Assembly (NCBI GenBank): GCA_000283635.1
Contig: HE613569.1
Location: 1,823,501 to 1,887,500, forward strand
DNA from: Streptococcus macedonicus ACA-DC 198
GTDB taxonomy: Bacteria > Bacillota > Bacilli > Lactobacillales > Streptococcaceae
Direction of reading: 5' to 3'
Length of the DNA: 64,000 nucleotides
Shown here in pieces: positions 44,776 to 54,858 of the stretch. The stretch's first letter is position 1, and each line of letters starts with the position of its first letter. Under the pieces are notes generated by a model. That model worked only from the letters and a program-made list of their open reading frames with translations. It searched no databases and was not told the origin of the DNA. Made by a program: the position numbers and the translations under genes.

Positions 44776-46572
44776 TCACACATTTTTACGTGCTCGTAAT
44801 GCTGAGAGAATTGAAACAGTATCAACAACTTCTTGGAGTATAGCTCCTAATAAAGTCGGGATGACACCTGTTGCTGCAATGACCATTAGCACTAAACAAA
44901 CAAATAAGCCAATTAAAACAGATTGTTTAGCGATTTTCATGGTGTGTTTTGCAATAGCAATAACTTGTACAACCTTACTCAAATCATCTTTCATGATGAC
45001 AACATCTGCGTTCTCACTTGCTGCTGTTGATCCATGAGCACCCATAGCAATTCCGACATCTGCGGTTACAAGGGCTGGGGCATCATTTACACCATCTCCC
45101 ACCATTAAAACTGGTCCATTTTGGACTCCAATATCTTTTAAGTGCTTAATTTTATCCTGCGGTAAGCAATCTGCGAAGACTTTATTAATACCAACCTGCT
45201 CTGCTATTTCCTTAGCGACTGAATATTTATCTCCAGTGAGCATAACTAGGTTTTTAACATCCATTTGTTGGAGTTTTTGCATTGTTTCCTTGGCTTCAGG
45301 TCGAACGGAGTCCTTAAAAGTAATATATCCGAGTAGATGATCGTTTTTACCAACATAAATGCTAGTTTCTTTTGATAGATTTTCAGAACTAAAATTTTTG
45401 ATAAGGCTCGGTTTGCCTGCTGAAACTTCATTACCTGAAATCTTTCCTATGATACCTTGAGCCGTTACTTCAGTTGCTGATGTGACAGGTAAAAATGTAA
45501 TACCTTTACTTTTAGCGTATTGTACTAGTGAACGTGCTAAGATATGTGATGAATTTTGTTCAAGACTTGCTGCAAGCTGAATGAGTTCTTCTTCCGTGGT
45601 CCCTTCAACTGCGATGATTTGATTGACAGCTAGGTTTCCTTGTGTAATAGTACCCGTCTTATCAAAAGCTACAGATTTTGCACCAGACAACTTTTCTAGG
45701 GTTGTCCCTGTTCTAATAATAATCCCGTTCTTTGATGCTTGACTCATGCCAGCAACCAGTGCTACAGGGGCTGCTAATATTAGGGGACATGGCGAAGCTA
45801 CAACAAGGACTTGAGCAAAACGCACTGGATCTTTTGAGACAAACCAAGCAAATCCACCGATTACATAAGCAATGACTGTAAAAGGAATTGAATAGCGATC
45901 AGCAAGTCTAACAAATGGTGCAGGATTTGAAGTTGACTCTTTTACCAATCTCACCAATTGTTGGTATTGACTATCTTCAGCCAGTGAAGTAACTTCAAAT
46001 TGGATAGAATTTGAACCATTCATAGAACCAGATAAAATATTATCTCCAACCTTCTTTTCAATTGGTTTAGATTCACCAGTCAGTGAGGCTTCATTAAAAT
46101 CAGATTCTCCACGTAAAATACGTCCATCTACTGGCACCATCTCATCAGGTCTAACGACGACTACATCACCAATTTTTAAAGCTTCAACAGGAACATCTTC
46201 CAACTCGTGTCCAATCAAGCGATGTGCAATTTTGGGACTATTATCAAGAAGACTTCGTAATTCACGACTGGCCTGTTTACTGGCATAATCTTCAAGACTT
46301 TCCCCACCTGTAAGCATGATGAGAATCATAAGACTAGCCCAATAATCACCAACAAGTAAGGTAGCAATAATAGCTGAAATAGCTAGAATATCAACACCGT
46401 ACTGACCAGATTTTAAAGTCTTAATCATATCAATAAGCATTGATAAAGACATAATACCGCCGGCAATAGCCACTAGAATGTAGGCCAAATCTGGTTTATG
46501 AAGAATAAAATTAATAACCAATGCACATAGTGCAATAGTTAGAGTTGTAAGTAATTTTTTGAAGTTTGACAT
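44776..46572 (-). CDS. pmtA: P1B-type metal-exporting ATPase, PmtA-like
   Basis: 598 aa without an N-terminal heavy-metal domain. It has about six membrane helices, the A-domain LTGESKP, membrane metal motif SPC in VVASPCPLILAAP, phosphorylation site DKTGT, and MVGDGVNDAPAL. SPC instead of CPC marks the P1B-4 subgroup (Fe/Co/Zn). Streptococcal PmtA is a PerR-regulated ferrous iron exporter of this type, and a PerR-like box lies about 60 bp upstream, so I favour that identity over CadA/ZntA. It begins 84 bp from the adhesin. Confidence 0.8.
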   Translation of the reverse strand: MSNFKKLLTTLTIALCALVINFILHKPDLAYILVAIAGGIMSLSMLIDMIKTLKSGQYGVDILAISAIIATLLVGDYWASLMILIMLTGGESLEDYASKQASRELRSLLDNSPKIAHRLIGHELEDVPVEALKIGDVVVVRPDEMVPVDGRILRGESDFNEASLTGESKPIEKKVGDNILSGSMNGSNSIQFEVTSLAEDSQYQQLVRLVKESTSNPAPFVRLADRYSIPFTVIAYVIGGFAWFVSKDPVRFAQVLVVASPCPLILAAPVALVAGMSQASKNGIIIRTGTTLEKLSGAKSVAFDKTGTITQGNLAVNQIIAVEGTTEEELIQLAASLEQNSSHILARSLVQYAKSKGITFLPVTSATEVTAQGIIGKISGNEVSAGKPSLIKNFSSENLSKETSIYVGKNDHLLGYITFKDSVRPEAKETMQKLQQMDVKNLVMLTGDKYSVAKEIAEQVGINKVFADCLPQDKIKHLKDIGVQNGPVLMVGDGVNDAPALVTADVGIAMGAHGSTAASENADVVIMKDDLSKVVQVIAIAKHTMKIAKQSVLIGLFVCLVLMVIAATGVIPTLLGAILQEVVDTVSILSALRARKNV

Positions 46573-46629
46573 TCTATTTACCTCTTTCTTACTTTTATTA
46601 TATTATAATAGTTCCAAAAAAACGACTAT

Positions 46630-46644
46630 TTATAATGATTCTAA
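46630..46644 (-). promoter_or_regulatory. PerR-box-like operator of the metal ATPase
   Basis: TTATAATGATTCTAA matches the PerR consensus TTATAATnATTATAA with one mismatch. It lies just upstream of TATAAT-rich promoter DNA ahead of pmtA, so it fits peroxide/iron-dependent control. Confidence 0.7.
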
Positions 46645-46756
46645 ATAAAAATCAAATTATTAAGTGCAACAAATATTTTACTGAGCTAAGCCAATATATC
46701 TTATTATCATAGTGTGACTTTTATCTAACTTCATAGAATGCAGTAAGTGACTATTT

Positions 46757-47141
46757 ATGGGCATGAAAAAATCTCTTGAATACCGTGTTCTAAAATATTA
46801 CTGGAAACTCATTCAAAAGGATAGTCGAAAATTATCGCCCAATGCTTTTTATTCAAGGACTTTCAGAGAAACTTTAATATCTAAAGAGTATTTAAAAAGA
46901 TTTTTCAAACACGTACCACAACTTAAAAATTACTACAACCTTTATCCGTTATCAGAAATACATCACTAATGCTATTGAACTCCCTTATTCTAACGTCAAA
47001 CCTGAAGCTACTAACAAACTCATCAAAGATATTAAACGAAACGCTTTTGGTTACAGGAACTTTGACAACTTTAAAAAACGCATTTACCTCGCTTTAAACA
47101 GCAAAAAAACGAGAACATCATTTGTTCTCGCTAGAGTTTAA
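46757..47141 (+). pseudogene. ISL3-family transposase remnant
   Basis: The first frame (46757-46969) and a second frame from about 46945 together read as the C-terminal part of an ISL3-type transposase. The end NAIELPYSNVKPEATNKLIK, then RNAFGYRNFDNFKKRI, is characteristic. The N-terminal two thirds and the catalytic DDE motif are gone. The preceding 46645-46756 holds nothing else that I can support. Confidence 0.7.
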
Positions 47142-47195
47142 CTTTGACACCTATTACAGTTGACAAAGAGCGGTTATATAGCTTTCCTAATTCAT

Positions 47196-48134
47196 TTAAC
47201 TATCTTCAAACAATTTTTTTAGTTGCTCAATAATACCTTTATAAACATTTCTTTCAACTTGTGGACGATAATTAATTTCTTTTTGAGCTAAGTAATTCGC
47301 AACGCAGTTGGCGTGTTTTTTACGGTAGTGCTTACTTGTTATGATAAAGATATACATTAGTAAAATGACACAAACAGGAGTCGCAAGAAATGGTGCAATA
47401 TAAATCGGCTTAATCTGCACAGCATCTGATATGACATTTGCATCACCATCAGAATTGGCAATACGATGCCCACGAACCAAGAGGCGGTGAGTATTGATTC
47501 CGTATGGGGTACAGGTAACTAAAGTCACGTAATCTTGGTCAGGATCAATGCTTAAATTAGATAAATCTGTTGGTTCTACCACACGAATCTGATCCACTTC
47601 ATACGTTAAAGTTTCGTTGAGAACATGAATAGTAAAGGTATCCCCTTCACGTAACTGATCCAAATCTGAGAACAACTTAGCCGATGGCAAACCACGATGC
47701 CCTGATAGAACGCTATGTGTTCCTTTTCCACCGACAGGCAAGGAAGTTCCCTCCAAATGCCCAATAGACGTTTGCAAAACAGATTCATCTGTGCCGTGGA
47801 AAATGGTCAGCTTAACGTTAATTTTGGGAATATCAATGTAGCCCATAGAACCATCATTATTAAAATTAAGTTCTTTTTCATAGGCTGCCTTATCCTCATC
47901 TGAAAAATTCCAATCCATACCATGCGTTGCATTATACTGCTTGGCACTTGCCAAAATGCGTTTATAGTCTTCTGTTGACATCTTGGACACACTTTTAGTG
48001 TATGACATAATAGCTTCAGACTGATGAAAAGAATTCCAGTAGTCACTGATAGTCGGATAGGTCAGTAACCCTAAGCCCATGATAAAAATGAATGGCAAAG
48101 CGAATTTAGAAAGTTTTTGCTTTAGCCAGATCAT
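47196..48134 (-). CDS. srtC: Class C (pilus-polymerising) sortase
   Basis: 312 aa with an N-terminal helix (LPFIFIMGLGLLTYPTIS), the catalytic His in VLSGHRGLPSA, Cys in YVTLVTCTPYG, Arg in HRLLVRGHR, and a C-terminal membrane helix (APFLATPVCVILLMYIFIIT), as in class C enzymes. It links LPXTG-type pilins through lysine isopeptide bonds. Last gene of the pilus operon, separated from the major pilin by a hairpin. No frameshift. Confidence 0.93.
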   Translation of the reverse strand: MIWLKQKLSKFALPFIFIMGLGLLTYPTISDYWNSFHQSEAIMSYTKSVSKMSTEDYKRILASAKQYNATHGMDWNFSDEDKAAYEKELNFNNDGSMGYIDIPKINVKLTIFHGTDESVLQTSIGHLEGTSLPVGGKGTHSVLSGHRGLPSAKLFSDLDQLREGDTFTIHVLNETLTYEVDQIRVVEPTDLSNLSIDPDQDYVTLVTCTPYGINTHRLLVRGHRIANSDGDANVISDAVQIKPIYIAPFLATPVCVILLMYIFIITSKHYRKKHANCVANYLAQKEINYRPQVERNVYKGIIEQLKKLFEDS

Positions 48135-48221
48135 CAGCTGACCACCTCCCTTCTCTGTGCTCTGTATGTTCCTCTCTTTAAACTTAGTCCCAATAAGTAT
48201 GAGAACTAGATTTAAAGAGAA

Positions 48222-48262
48222 AATCTTCGGAAAAAGCGATTAAGCCAAACCTTCCGAAGATA
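48222..48262 (-). terminator. Hairpin between the major pilin and sortase genes
   Basis: ATCTTCGGAA and TTCCGAAGAT form a 10-bp perfect stem around a 19-base loop, followed by TTTCTC on the minus strand. The weak T run suggests partial termination, which would keep sortase mRNA below pilin mRNA. Confidence 0.55.
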
Positions 48263-48278
48263 ACTCTATTTGATAAAA

Positions 48279-49715
48279 TTACATATTATTCATGCGACGT
48301 TTTGAAATCATGAAAATTAAGGCACCAATGAGTAATATTGAACCAACAAGATAGAATACCTTAGTACCAAATGACCCTGTTGAAGGCAATGCTGCACCAG
48401 CTTTATTGACAACATTTGAAGTATTTGTTTCTGTTGATGAGATTGTTACTTCTTTACGTTCTGTCAGAATGTTGTAACCGTTAGGCGCTTTAGTTTCTTC
48501 AAGATAATATTTCGTATCATCCCCTTTAAGACCTTTGATAATAGCTGAACCAGCTTCAATTTCAGTACCTTCTTCACTTGCTTCTGCAACACGATAAACT
48601 CCATCAGATACTTTCACAACTTTAATTTCGTTACCATCTGTTGCAGCGTCATAAAGTTTGAATGTTGCACCAGTCAATTGATTACTTGACGTATCAACTT
48701 TGTTTAAAGTAAACTGGTAAGTTTTAACCTCAGTCGTATCGGTTGGTTTGTCAGGATCGACTGGTGTAGGATTTTCATTAGGGTTATCAGCTGTATTATA
48801 GCCAATAGTTGCTGAGTTGGTTGCAGCAGCGTCAGCAGCACCTTTTGTAACAGTAGCGTCATAAGTAATGACAACATCAGCTGGTGAGTCATAAATGGTT
48901 TTACCACTTTCATCTGCCCATGTTAAGACGATAGTCATTTTACCAGCATCATCAAAAGTTGTTGAAACATTAGCAGCTTTAGCTTCTGTTCCTTTAACAA
49001 GGACTTTCACACTGGATTTATCAATGCTTAAATTTGTTGATGTATCGGTAATCGTGTATGATACAATTTGTTTTGAATCTGTTTCAGTTGTAACATAGTT
49101 AGTTGCTTCAAATTTGATTTGATAATTTACTGTGTCACCAACTTTGGCAGTTGTACTATCAACAGTTTCACCATTCACAAGGATGTGTTTACCACCGCCA
49201 TTATTGTCATCTGGGATATTTGGTGCAGTGGTATTTTTATCTTTGATTGTCGCATCTGGATTTGTGCTATCAACTGTGATCGTCGCACCGAGTGATGATT
49301 GCACATAGTAGTAACCATAGGCAAGGTTGGTAAATGTGACAGTGTTGTCTTCAGCTGTTGCTGTAGCTGCTTGGGTACCAAAGCTAGCTGCCCATGTTTT
49401 GAAAGCATCAGATGACACATCTGCATTTTTCTTAGCAGTGACATTGCCCTTGGCATCTACTTCAAACCAAGTTGAACCGTCTCCAAGGGAAGTTTTACCA
49501 CTTGGTAATTTGTAAGAGATGGCACCATTGCCATCAACAGTTGCATCAAAGAGTTTATAAACCGTGTAGGTTTGCCCTTGAGAAGCATTATTGATAGTGA
49601 TTGTTGCTGATCCACCAGCACCTGAGTCAACTGTTTGTGCACTTACTGCACCACACACAAAGACCAACGCGAGGACGGTCAAAAGGGGAGTTAAAATCTT
49701 TTTAAGGTTATTCAT
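48279..49715 (-). CDS. pilB: Major (backbone) pilin with LPSTG anchor
   Basis: About 478 aa. Signal peptide MNNLKKILTPLLTVLALVFV ending near VSA; a D2-type fimbrial isopeptide domain (TVNYQIKFEATNYVTTETDS, YTITDTSTNLSI); and a C-terminal CnaB domain (FTLNKVDTSSNQLTGATFKL) with the E-box YYLEETKAPNGYN. The cell-wall sorting signal is LPSTG, a helix, and KRRMNNM. It is polymerised by the adjacent class C sortase. ATG 49715 is used; an in-frame start seven codons earlier lies in the Shine-Dalgarno region. Confidence 0.9.
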   Translation of the reverse strand: MNNLKKILTPLLTVLALVFVCGAVSAQTVDSGAGGSATITINNASQGQTYTVYKLFDATVDGNGAISYKLPSGKTSLGDGSTWFEVDAKGNVTAKKNADVSSDAFKTWAASFGTQAATATAEDNTVTFTNLAYGYYYVQSSLGATITVDSTNPDATIKDKNTTAPNIPDDNNGGGKHILVNGETVDSTTAKVGDTVNYQIKFEATNYVTTETDSKQIVSYTITDTSTNLSIDKSSVKVLVKGTEAKAANVSTTFDDAGKMTIVLTWADESGKTIYDSPADVVITYDATVTKGAADAAATNSATIGYNTADNPNENPTPVDPDKPTDTTEVKTYQFTLNKVDTSSNQLTGATFKLYDAATDGNEIKVVKVSDGVYRVAEASEEGTEIEAGSAIIKGLKGDDTKYYLEETKAPNGYNILTERKEVTISSTETNTSNVVNKAGAALPSTGSFGTKVFYLVGSILLIGALIFMISKRRMNNM

Positions 49716-49805
49716 GAGAATCCTCTTTCTTTTCATAATGATAATTTTAGAAAAAAACTGTAAAAGTTAGGCTAGAATCAAGCCCTTAATGTATTTTAGG
49801 AGTTT

Positions 49806-52800
49806 TTAAGGCAAATCACTCCTTTCACGATGTTTCTGATATTGACGATAAGCCAGAGTAACCAACATCAGAGCTAGTCCGACTAACACGTAAAACATAC
49901 GACCACTACCACCAGTATGAGGTAGTGCCTTTCCAGTCTCATTAGCAATTTGAATACGTGTACTATAACTACTATTTCCCTCCAAGACTTTCACATTCTC
50001 TAAGCTAGAAATAGTATTCCCATTTTCATCTGTTAGGGAAATGGCAAAGCTAGACTGACCATTCTCTGCTTGGCTTTCTGTTACAGCAAAATAAACTGAG
50101 TTATCAAGGATAACATAGCCATCGGGCGCCGCTGTCTCTGTGATACGGTAACGACCAGTATTTAGACCAACGGGAATAGTCACACCATCAGTTGAAGTGA
50201 TAGTCAAATCCGATACGCCATCAATAGATGTCCAAGTATTACCGTTCCACTTGCTAATCTCAAACTTACCACCTGTCAAGGCTGTCCAATCCGTCTTGGT
50301 CTTTTGAATATTGACCGTTGGTGTCACAGTCAAGCGACCATAGACTGTGGCAATGTCATAGTTAGACAGTTTGGTAGCAGTATTCATAGCTGTATAAGTG
50401 AAAGTATTGTCAGACGAGCCAGTAGCTGTTTGACTACCTGTTACATCATAGAGCAGACCCTCACCCGTCACAAAACCTTTGTCAGCTGTTGGCTCACTAG
50501 CAGTTACTGTTCGGGCTGTTAAAGCCATGCCGTCATAACCTTTTTCAGCAGTCGCCGAGGTCAAGATAACAGGACGTGGCTTAATCAGCAGGCGACCGTC
50601 ACTTACTTGGAAAGTTACCTCAAAGTTAGCATTGCTATTGGTAAATTTACCTTGTAGAGTCAGATTATAGGTGCCAGCATCCGTTGCCGACAAGGTCTTG
50701 TCACCTGTAAATCTGATGTCGCTTTCTTTGTAAAGACCACTACTATCGTTAATGACCAAGTCGTCATAACTGATACTTTCTGCTACACCGTCGTAGGTCT
50801 TTTCCTTATCTTGACCATTGACGATAACGGTGACAGGTTGTTTATTAACCGTTAAAGTACCCGCGACATAGATGATATTATAGTAATAATTCCGCGCCTT
50901 GCCAGTTGAACTGCTAACCAAGGCAATGCTTGGTGTCACCGCACTAGATCCCGCGTCTATCTGACTACCTGTGAAGGAAATCCCTGTCAAACTATCACCT
51001 GTTTCCAGTAAGTCTTTGTAGCTATCTTTGAGGTCAGTCAAGCCACTATTTTCCAAAGCGATGTCGTCATAATTTTTTTCCTTGCTGACAGCTTCGATGT
51101 AAAGATCTTTTTGATAATAGAGATTAATGGTGATGTTATCGCCCTTGTCAATCTTGTAATTAACTTTGTTCTTATCACCATTGCTATCTTTAGACTGAGC
51201 ATAAGTGTAGCCACTAATAGTCTTGTGAGTGACAGTATATTGACTTGGTTTCTTGCGTGTCGTGTTCAAAGGTTCTTGCCCCACAATCGGATTGCCATCC
51301 ATATCTAGATAATTAACCGTGATATGAGCCGTGTCGTAAGGTACGTAGTAGAAAGTGATAACGTTGTTATCTGAACTTGAGGTCAAGGTTAGGCTTTCAA
51401 CATCTGTCAGAGCATAGTAATCATCCAGTTGTTCAGGCGTCGTGTCGAGTTGCTTAGCCAGATAATCTTTATCAACTGTGACCGCACTTTCTTTAATTGA
51501 AATCGTGCTACCGTCCACTGTCACCGACTTGCTCTCAGCGACTTTCACTGTCGGATTGTCCTTCAAAACATAGTCGACACGATAAGACACTTGAGCAGAC
51601 TTCTTGGTGTAGTAGAAAGTGATGATATTGTGGTCGGCATCATAATCAAGCACAACGCTCTTGCTATTAGCATCTGGGCGGTAACCCGTAATAGCTAAAG
51701 CACTCTCACTAATCACTTGTTGGTAATTTAGTGCAGAACTGGTAACTGTTTTATCCGCTGCTAGTTGATTGTTATTATTGTCCGCGTCAAGATAACGCAC
51801 TGTGTAGGTCAATGGTTTCAAGGACCAATGAGCGTAAAGTGTGGTATCTGAGGTTACTGGCTGTGACCAATCGTAGCGTTCACCACCTTCTTTTGCTGTG
51901 TACCAGCCATCAAAATTATAATATTGACGACTTGGATCTGCTACCGAAGTTGCTGTTTTGTATTTTTCAACCTCTTGTGTCGTAGGCGCTACTCCATCGC
52001 CACCATTCAAATTAAAAGTCACATTAAAAGTTGGCGCAACCCACTTGGCATAAAGGACTAGGTTATGGGAAGGCATAGTATCAAAGGTATAAGGCACCGT
52101 CAAACCAGCATCCGTATACCAACCTCCCCAAGTGTAATCAGCATCAATACCTGACGGACGTTCAGGCGTATAGTTATAGGTTGAAGAGTTAATATTTTGC
52201 TCAAATGGAATGCTAGAAATGGTATTTATATTACTACCATTATAGTAATAATCAATACTGTAAGTATTTCTATCATAATAGAAACGGTAGTAGTAATTAT
52301 TTGTGTTATCGCCATTATCATTCCGATAACCAGAACTATAATAACCCGCTGGTGTTGTCGTTCTCAATGTAAAACCGTCAATGTCCTTACCGCTTAAACT
52401 ATCATTAGATCGATATAATGACTGACTGTACGAAGAATTAGTATAAACACTAGTATTATCAGCATCTTGTAAATAATAATTCACATAGTACAAACTCAAC
52501 CCACGTTGCCAATAAGCGACGAAAGTTTTTTCATTGTTAGTGTTCATTCCTTTTTCAATCATATCTTTTGTTACTTCATAGCGTTTGGTAACATAAAATA
52601 TTCTATCAGAGGAATTATACCAACCTTTAAATTGATATGTTTTTCTCCTGCTGGTTACACTATTGACAGATGTGGGCCATTGTGATGAAATATCCTGACC
52701 TAAAACAACATTTGAAATTCTATATTGACTACTTGTATATAACGTTCCATTGACAGTCATACTTCCAGAAGTTGAGCCAACTGGATAACTATTGACATTA

Positions 52801-54818
52801 AAAAGTGTACCATTCAAATTAAATACAAAGGTATATCTTATCAAACTATAATACACTTTCAGCACCGATGTACCGTCAGCTGCAATCGTAACATTAGAGT
52901 TAGCATTCATACCATAGGCGCTTTCACGTTCGTATCCTGTTGGAACTGTTGTCAAGGCAGGAGCTTCATCAGCTTGAACGGTAGCACCAACCTTTCCACT
53001 AGCTGATACAGCACTATCATAAACATAACTCGTTGTTCCCGTAGCATTATTATAAACTTCTTTATAGTAGTTTATGGTGTAATTAACAGTATTAGCTTTC
53101 CATTCTGCATAGAGTGTCTTATCACTATCCAGCGTAATCGTTCCACTGGTTTTAGCAGTGTCTGATAAATCTTCCTTTTCATGCCAACCAACAAAGGTGT
53201 AGCCCGTTTTTGTCGGCACATTATCGGTCAGACTAACTTTACTTTCGTATAGACCTGTCTGATAAGGGATATAAGAGCCACCGTTGGTATTATAGGAAAG
53301 CGTGTAGCTGTTGCGTGTGTAATAAACATAGAGATCTTGTCCCTGTGATTGTGTCAATTTTGTCGCTTCTGTTTTTTCAAAAATAGCATAATCATAAGAC
53401 AAGACTTGAGGGCTTACTGTAGAACCTAGAACACCGTGATTGGTAACACTCTGAATCTCAGTATAGTCATCACCTGTTAAATTTTTCAACATATAATGTA
53501 CTGTATACTCGGCGGTATAAGGCACGTACTGTAAATTGATGGTCACCTTATCATCAATATTTCCATCTAACTCATCCTTAATTGCCAAATCACCTGACTT
53601 GAGTTCAATAACTGCTTCTTGTGGGTAATAAATTGCATCAGCAGTTAAAGTACTATCTTCTTCTCTTTTAACTTCAGTTGAGGTAGGTGGAGTAATTTGA
53701 TAGGGAGTATCCCGTTCTTCCAATTGGAAGATTTCCTTATCAAAGGTGACGTCCTGATTGGCACTATTATTGTGATAATAGTAATTTACGGTAACCGTAT
53801 AAATTGAAATCTCCGTAAAAACTGCCTTAACCGTCAAATCACTCGTCACAATCGTATCTGCTGTGACAGTTTCATGCGTCTCTGCATTTTCCCAATGATC
53901 AAAACGATACCCTGATTTGAAAGGAGTTTCTGGCAGAATTGTTAATGCTGTCCCAGCCTCAATTTGCGTTGAAGTGATTTCGCTATCGTCATTGTAGAAG
54001 GTCACGGTGTAACTCTGTGACGTCGTCTCTGTTTCTGTTGTGCTCTCCACGGAAGCGTCAACATCCCTTCCTGTTGATGAACTATTTAATATTGAATCAT
54101 CAGATGTACTAGTATCAACTAAAGCAAAATCAGAAAAACTATCACTATTAAATGTAACTGTTGTTACCTGATTACCATCACCTGCCACTTCAGCATCCAA
54201 TACTTCTGTTGAACCATCCGTTTTGATATGAACAACTTTTAGATTATCTTTATTAGCCTCAAAATTATCCTTTTGAGTAATGGTCACCTTCACAGAAGCA
54301 GACGGTTCCACTTCAGCATCACCTTGCATGAAAGCAATATCATAAAGCCTAATATTTGCCACCGTATTTAAAGGCAAAGTGTCTTGTATTTTTTGTAGTT
54401 TACTCTGGTAAGTATCATCCTCTGGCTTAACTTGGTTAACTTCAAGTGCCACACTTTCTGGTAATTTAGCCTCAGCTGTTATATCAGCTGTTACTTGATA
54501 ATTTTTATCATCTGCAATCAAAGTCGTATCTGTAGTAACTAGCTGTTCATCTTGGCTAGACACATTCGTTTCAGAAACAGCCTGCGAGTCTGAATTTTCT
54601 GTGCTCAAGGAAGTGCTTGTTGTATTGTCATCTACACTGCCAGACTGTTCCGTATTAATACCAGGCGTTTGATTGGCAGCATTACTATCTAAAGTCAATG
54701 CTGGCAATATCAAAGCATAGGTCGTCACAAAGACGACAATTACAGCAATAGCACCAATTACTTTCTTATACTTAGCCTTGAACTGAGCTAAATATTCTCT
54801 CCTAAAAAATTTCTTCAT
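49806..54818 (-). CDS. pilA: Giant pilus-tip/surface adhesin with LPHTG anchor
   Basis: 1670 aa. A KxYKK-type signal region (FKAKYKKVIGAIAVIVVFVT) is followed by a Ser/Thr-rich stretch and a long array of InlB-type (Listeria-Bacteroides) repeats, recognisable by W-x-GWY and LYAHWS/LYAKWV pairs (for example FDGWYTAKEGGERYDWSQPV). MucBP-like repeats follow (ITVNYLDMDGNPI, YTVRYLDADNNN), then two or three MBG-type domains (VIVNGQDKEKTYDG), one CnaB domain (GGKFEISKWNGN) and LPHTG with a helix and basic tail. Such modules extend adhesins from the wall and may bind mucin or matrix. It precedes the major pilin by 90 bp. It has no stop or frameshift across 5 kb. Confidence 0.85.
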   Translation of the reverse strand: MKKFFRREYLAQFKAKYKKVIGAIAVIVVFVTTYALILPALTLDSNAANQTPGINTEQSGSVDDNTTSTSLSTENSDSQAVSETNVSSQDEQLVTTDTTLIADDKNYQVTADITAEAKLPESVALEVNQVKPEDDTYQSKLQKIQDTLPLNTVANIRLYDIAFMQGDAEVEPSASVKVTITQKDNFEANKDNLKVVHIKTDGSTEVLDAEVAGDGNQVTTVTFNSDSFSDFALVDTSTSDDSILNSSSTGRDVDASVESTTETETTSQSYTVTFYNDDSEITSTQIEAGTALTILPETPFKSGYRFDHWENAETHETVTADTIVTSDLTVKAVFTEISIYTVTVNYYYHNNSANQDVTFDKEIFQLEERDTPYQITPPTSTEVKREEDSTLTADAIYYPQEAVIELKSGDLAIKDELDGNIDDKVTINLQYVPYTAEYTVHYMLKNLTGDDYTEIQSVTNHGVLGSTVSPQVLSYDYAIFEKTEATKLTQSQGQDLYVYYTRNSYTLSYNTNGGSYIPYQTGLYESKVSLTDNVPTKTGYTFVGWHEKEDLSDTAKTSGTITLDSDKTLYAEWKANTVNYTINYYKEVYNNATGTTSYVYDSAVSASGKVGATVQADEAPALTTVPTGYERESAYGMNANSNVTIAADGTSVLKVYYSLIRYTFVFNLNGTLFNVNSYPVGSTSGSMTVNGTLYTSSQYRISNVVLGQDISSQWPTSVNSVTSRRKTYQFKGWYNSSDRIFYVTKRYEVTKDMIEKGMNTNNEKTFVAYWQRGLSLYYVNYYLQDADNTSVYTNSSYSQSLYRSNDSLSGKDIDGFTLRTTTPAGYYSSGYRNDNGDNTNNYYYRFYYDRNTYSIDYYYNGSNINTISSIPFEQNINSSTYNYTPERPSGIDADYTWGGWYTDAGLTVPYTFDTMPSHNLVLYAKWVAPTFNVTFNLNGGDGVAPTTQEVEKYKTATSVADPSRQYYNFDGWYTAKEGGERYDWSQPVTSDTTLYAHWSLKPLTYTVRYLDADNNNNQLAADKTVTSSALNYQQVISESALAITGYRPDANSKSVVLDYDADHNIITFYYTKKSAQVSYRVDYVLKDNPTVKVAESKSVTVDGSTISIKESAVTVDKDYLAKQLDTTPEQLDDYYALTDVESLTLTSSSDNNVITFYYVPYDTAHITVNYLDMDGNPIVGQEPLNTTRKKPSQYTVTHKTISGYTYAQSKDSNGDKNKVNYKIDKGDNITINLYYQKDLYIEAVSKEKNYDDIALENSGLTDLKDSYKDLLETGDSLTGISFTGSQIDAGSSAVTPSIALVSSSTGKARNYYYNIIYVAGTLTVNKQPVTVIVNGQDKEKTYDGVAESISYDDLVINDSSGLYKESDIRFTGDKTLSATDAGTYNLTLQGKFTNSNANFEVTFQVSDGRLLIKPRPVILTSATAEKGYDGMALTARTVTASEPTADKGFVTGEGLLYDVTGSQTATGSSDNTFTYTAMNTATKLSNYDIATVYGRLTVTPTVNIQKTKTDWTALTGGKFEISKWNGNTWTSIDGVSDLTITSTDGVTIPVGLNTGRYRITETAAPDGYVILDNSVYFAVTESQAENGQSSFAISLTDENGNTISSLENVKVLEGNSSYSTRIQIANETGKALPHTGGSGRMFYVLVGLALMLVTLAYRQYQKHRERSDLP

Positions 54819-54858
54819 AAATTCTCATCCTCCTTTCTCATATTAACTAATAAAGCCA

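Noticed and set aside
48704..49642. Extra ORFs overlapping the major pilin gene
   Set aside because: They are low-complexity alternative-frame readings of Thr/Val-rich codons, with no Shine-Dalgarno.
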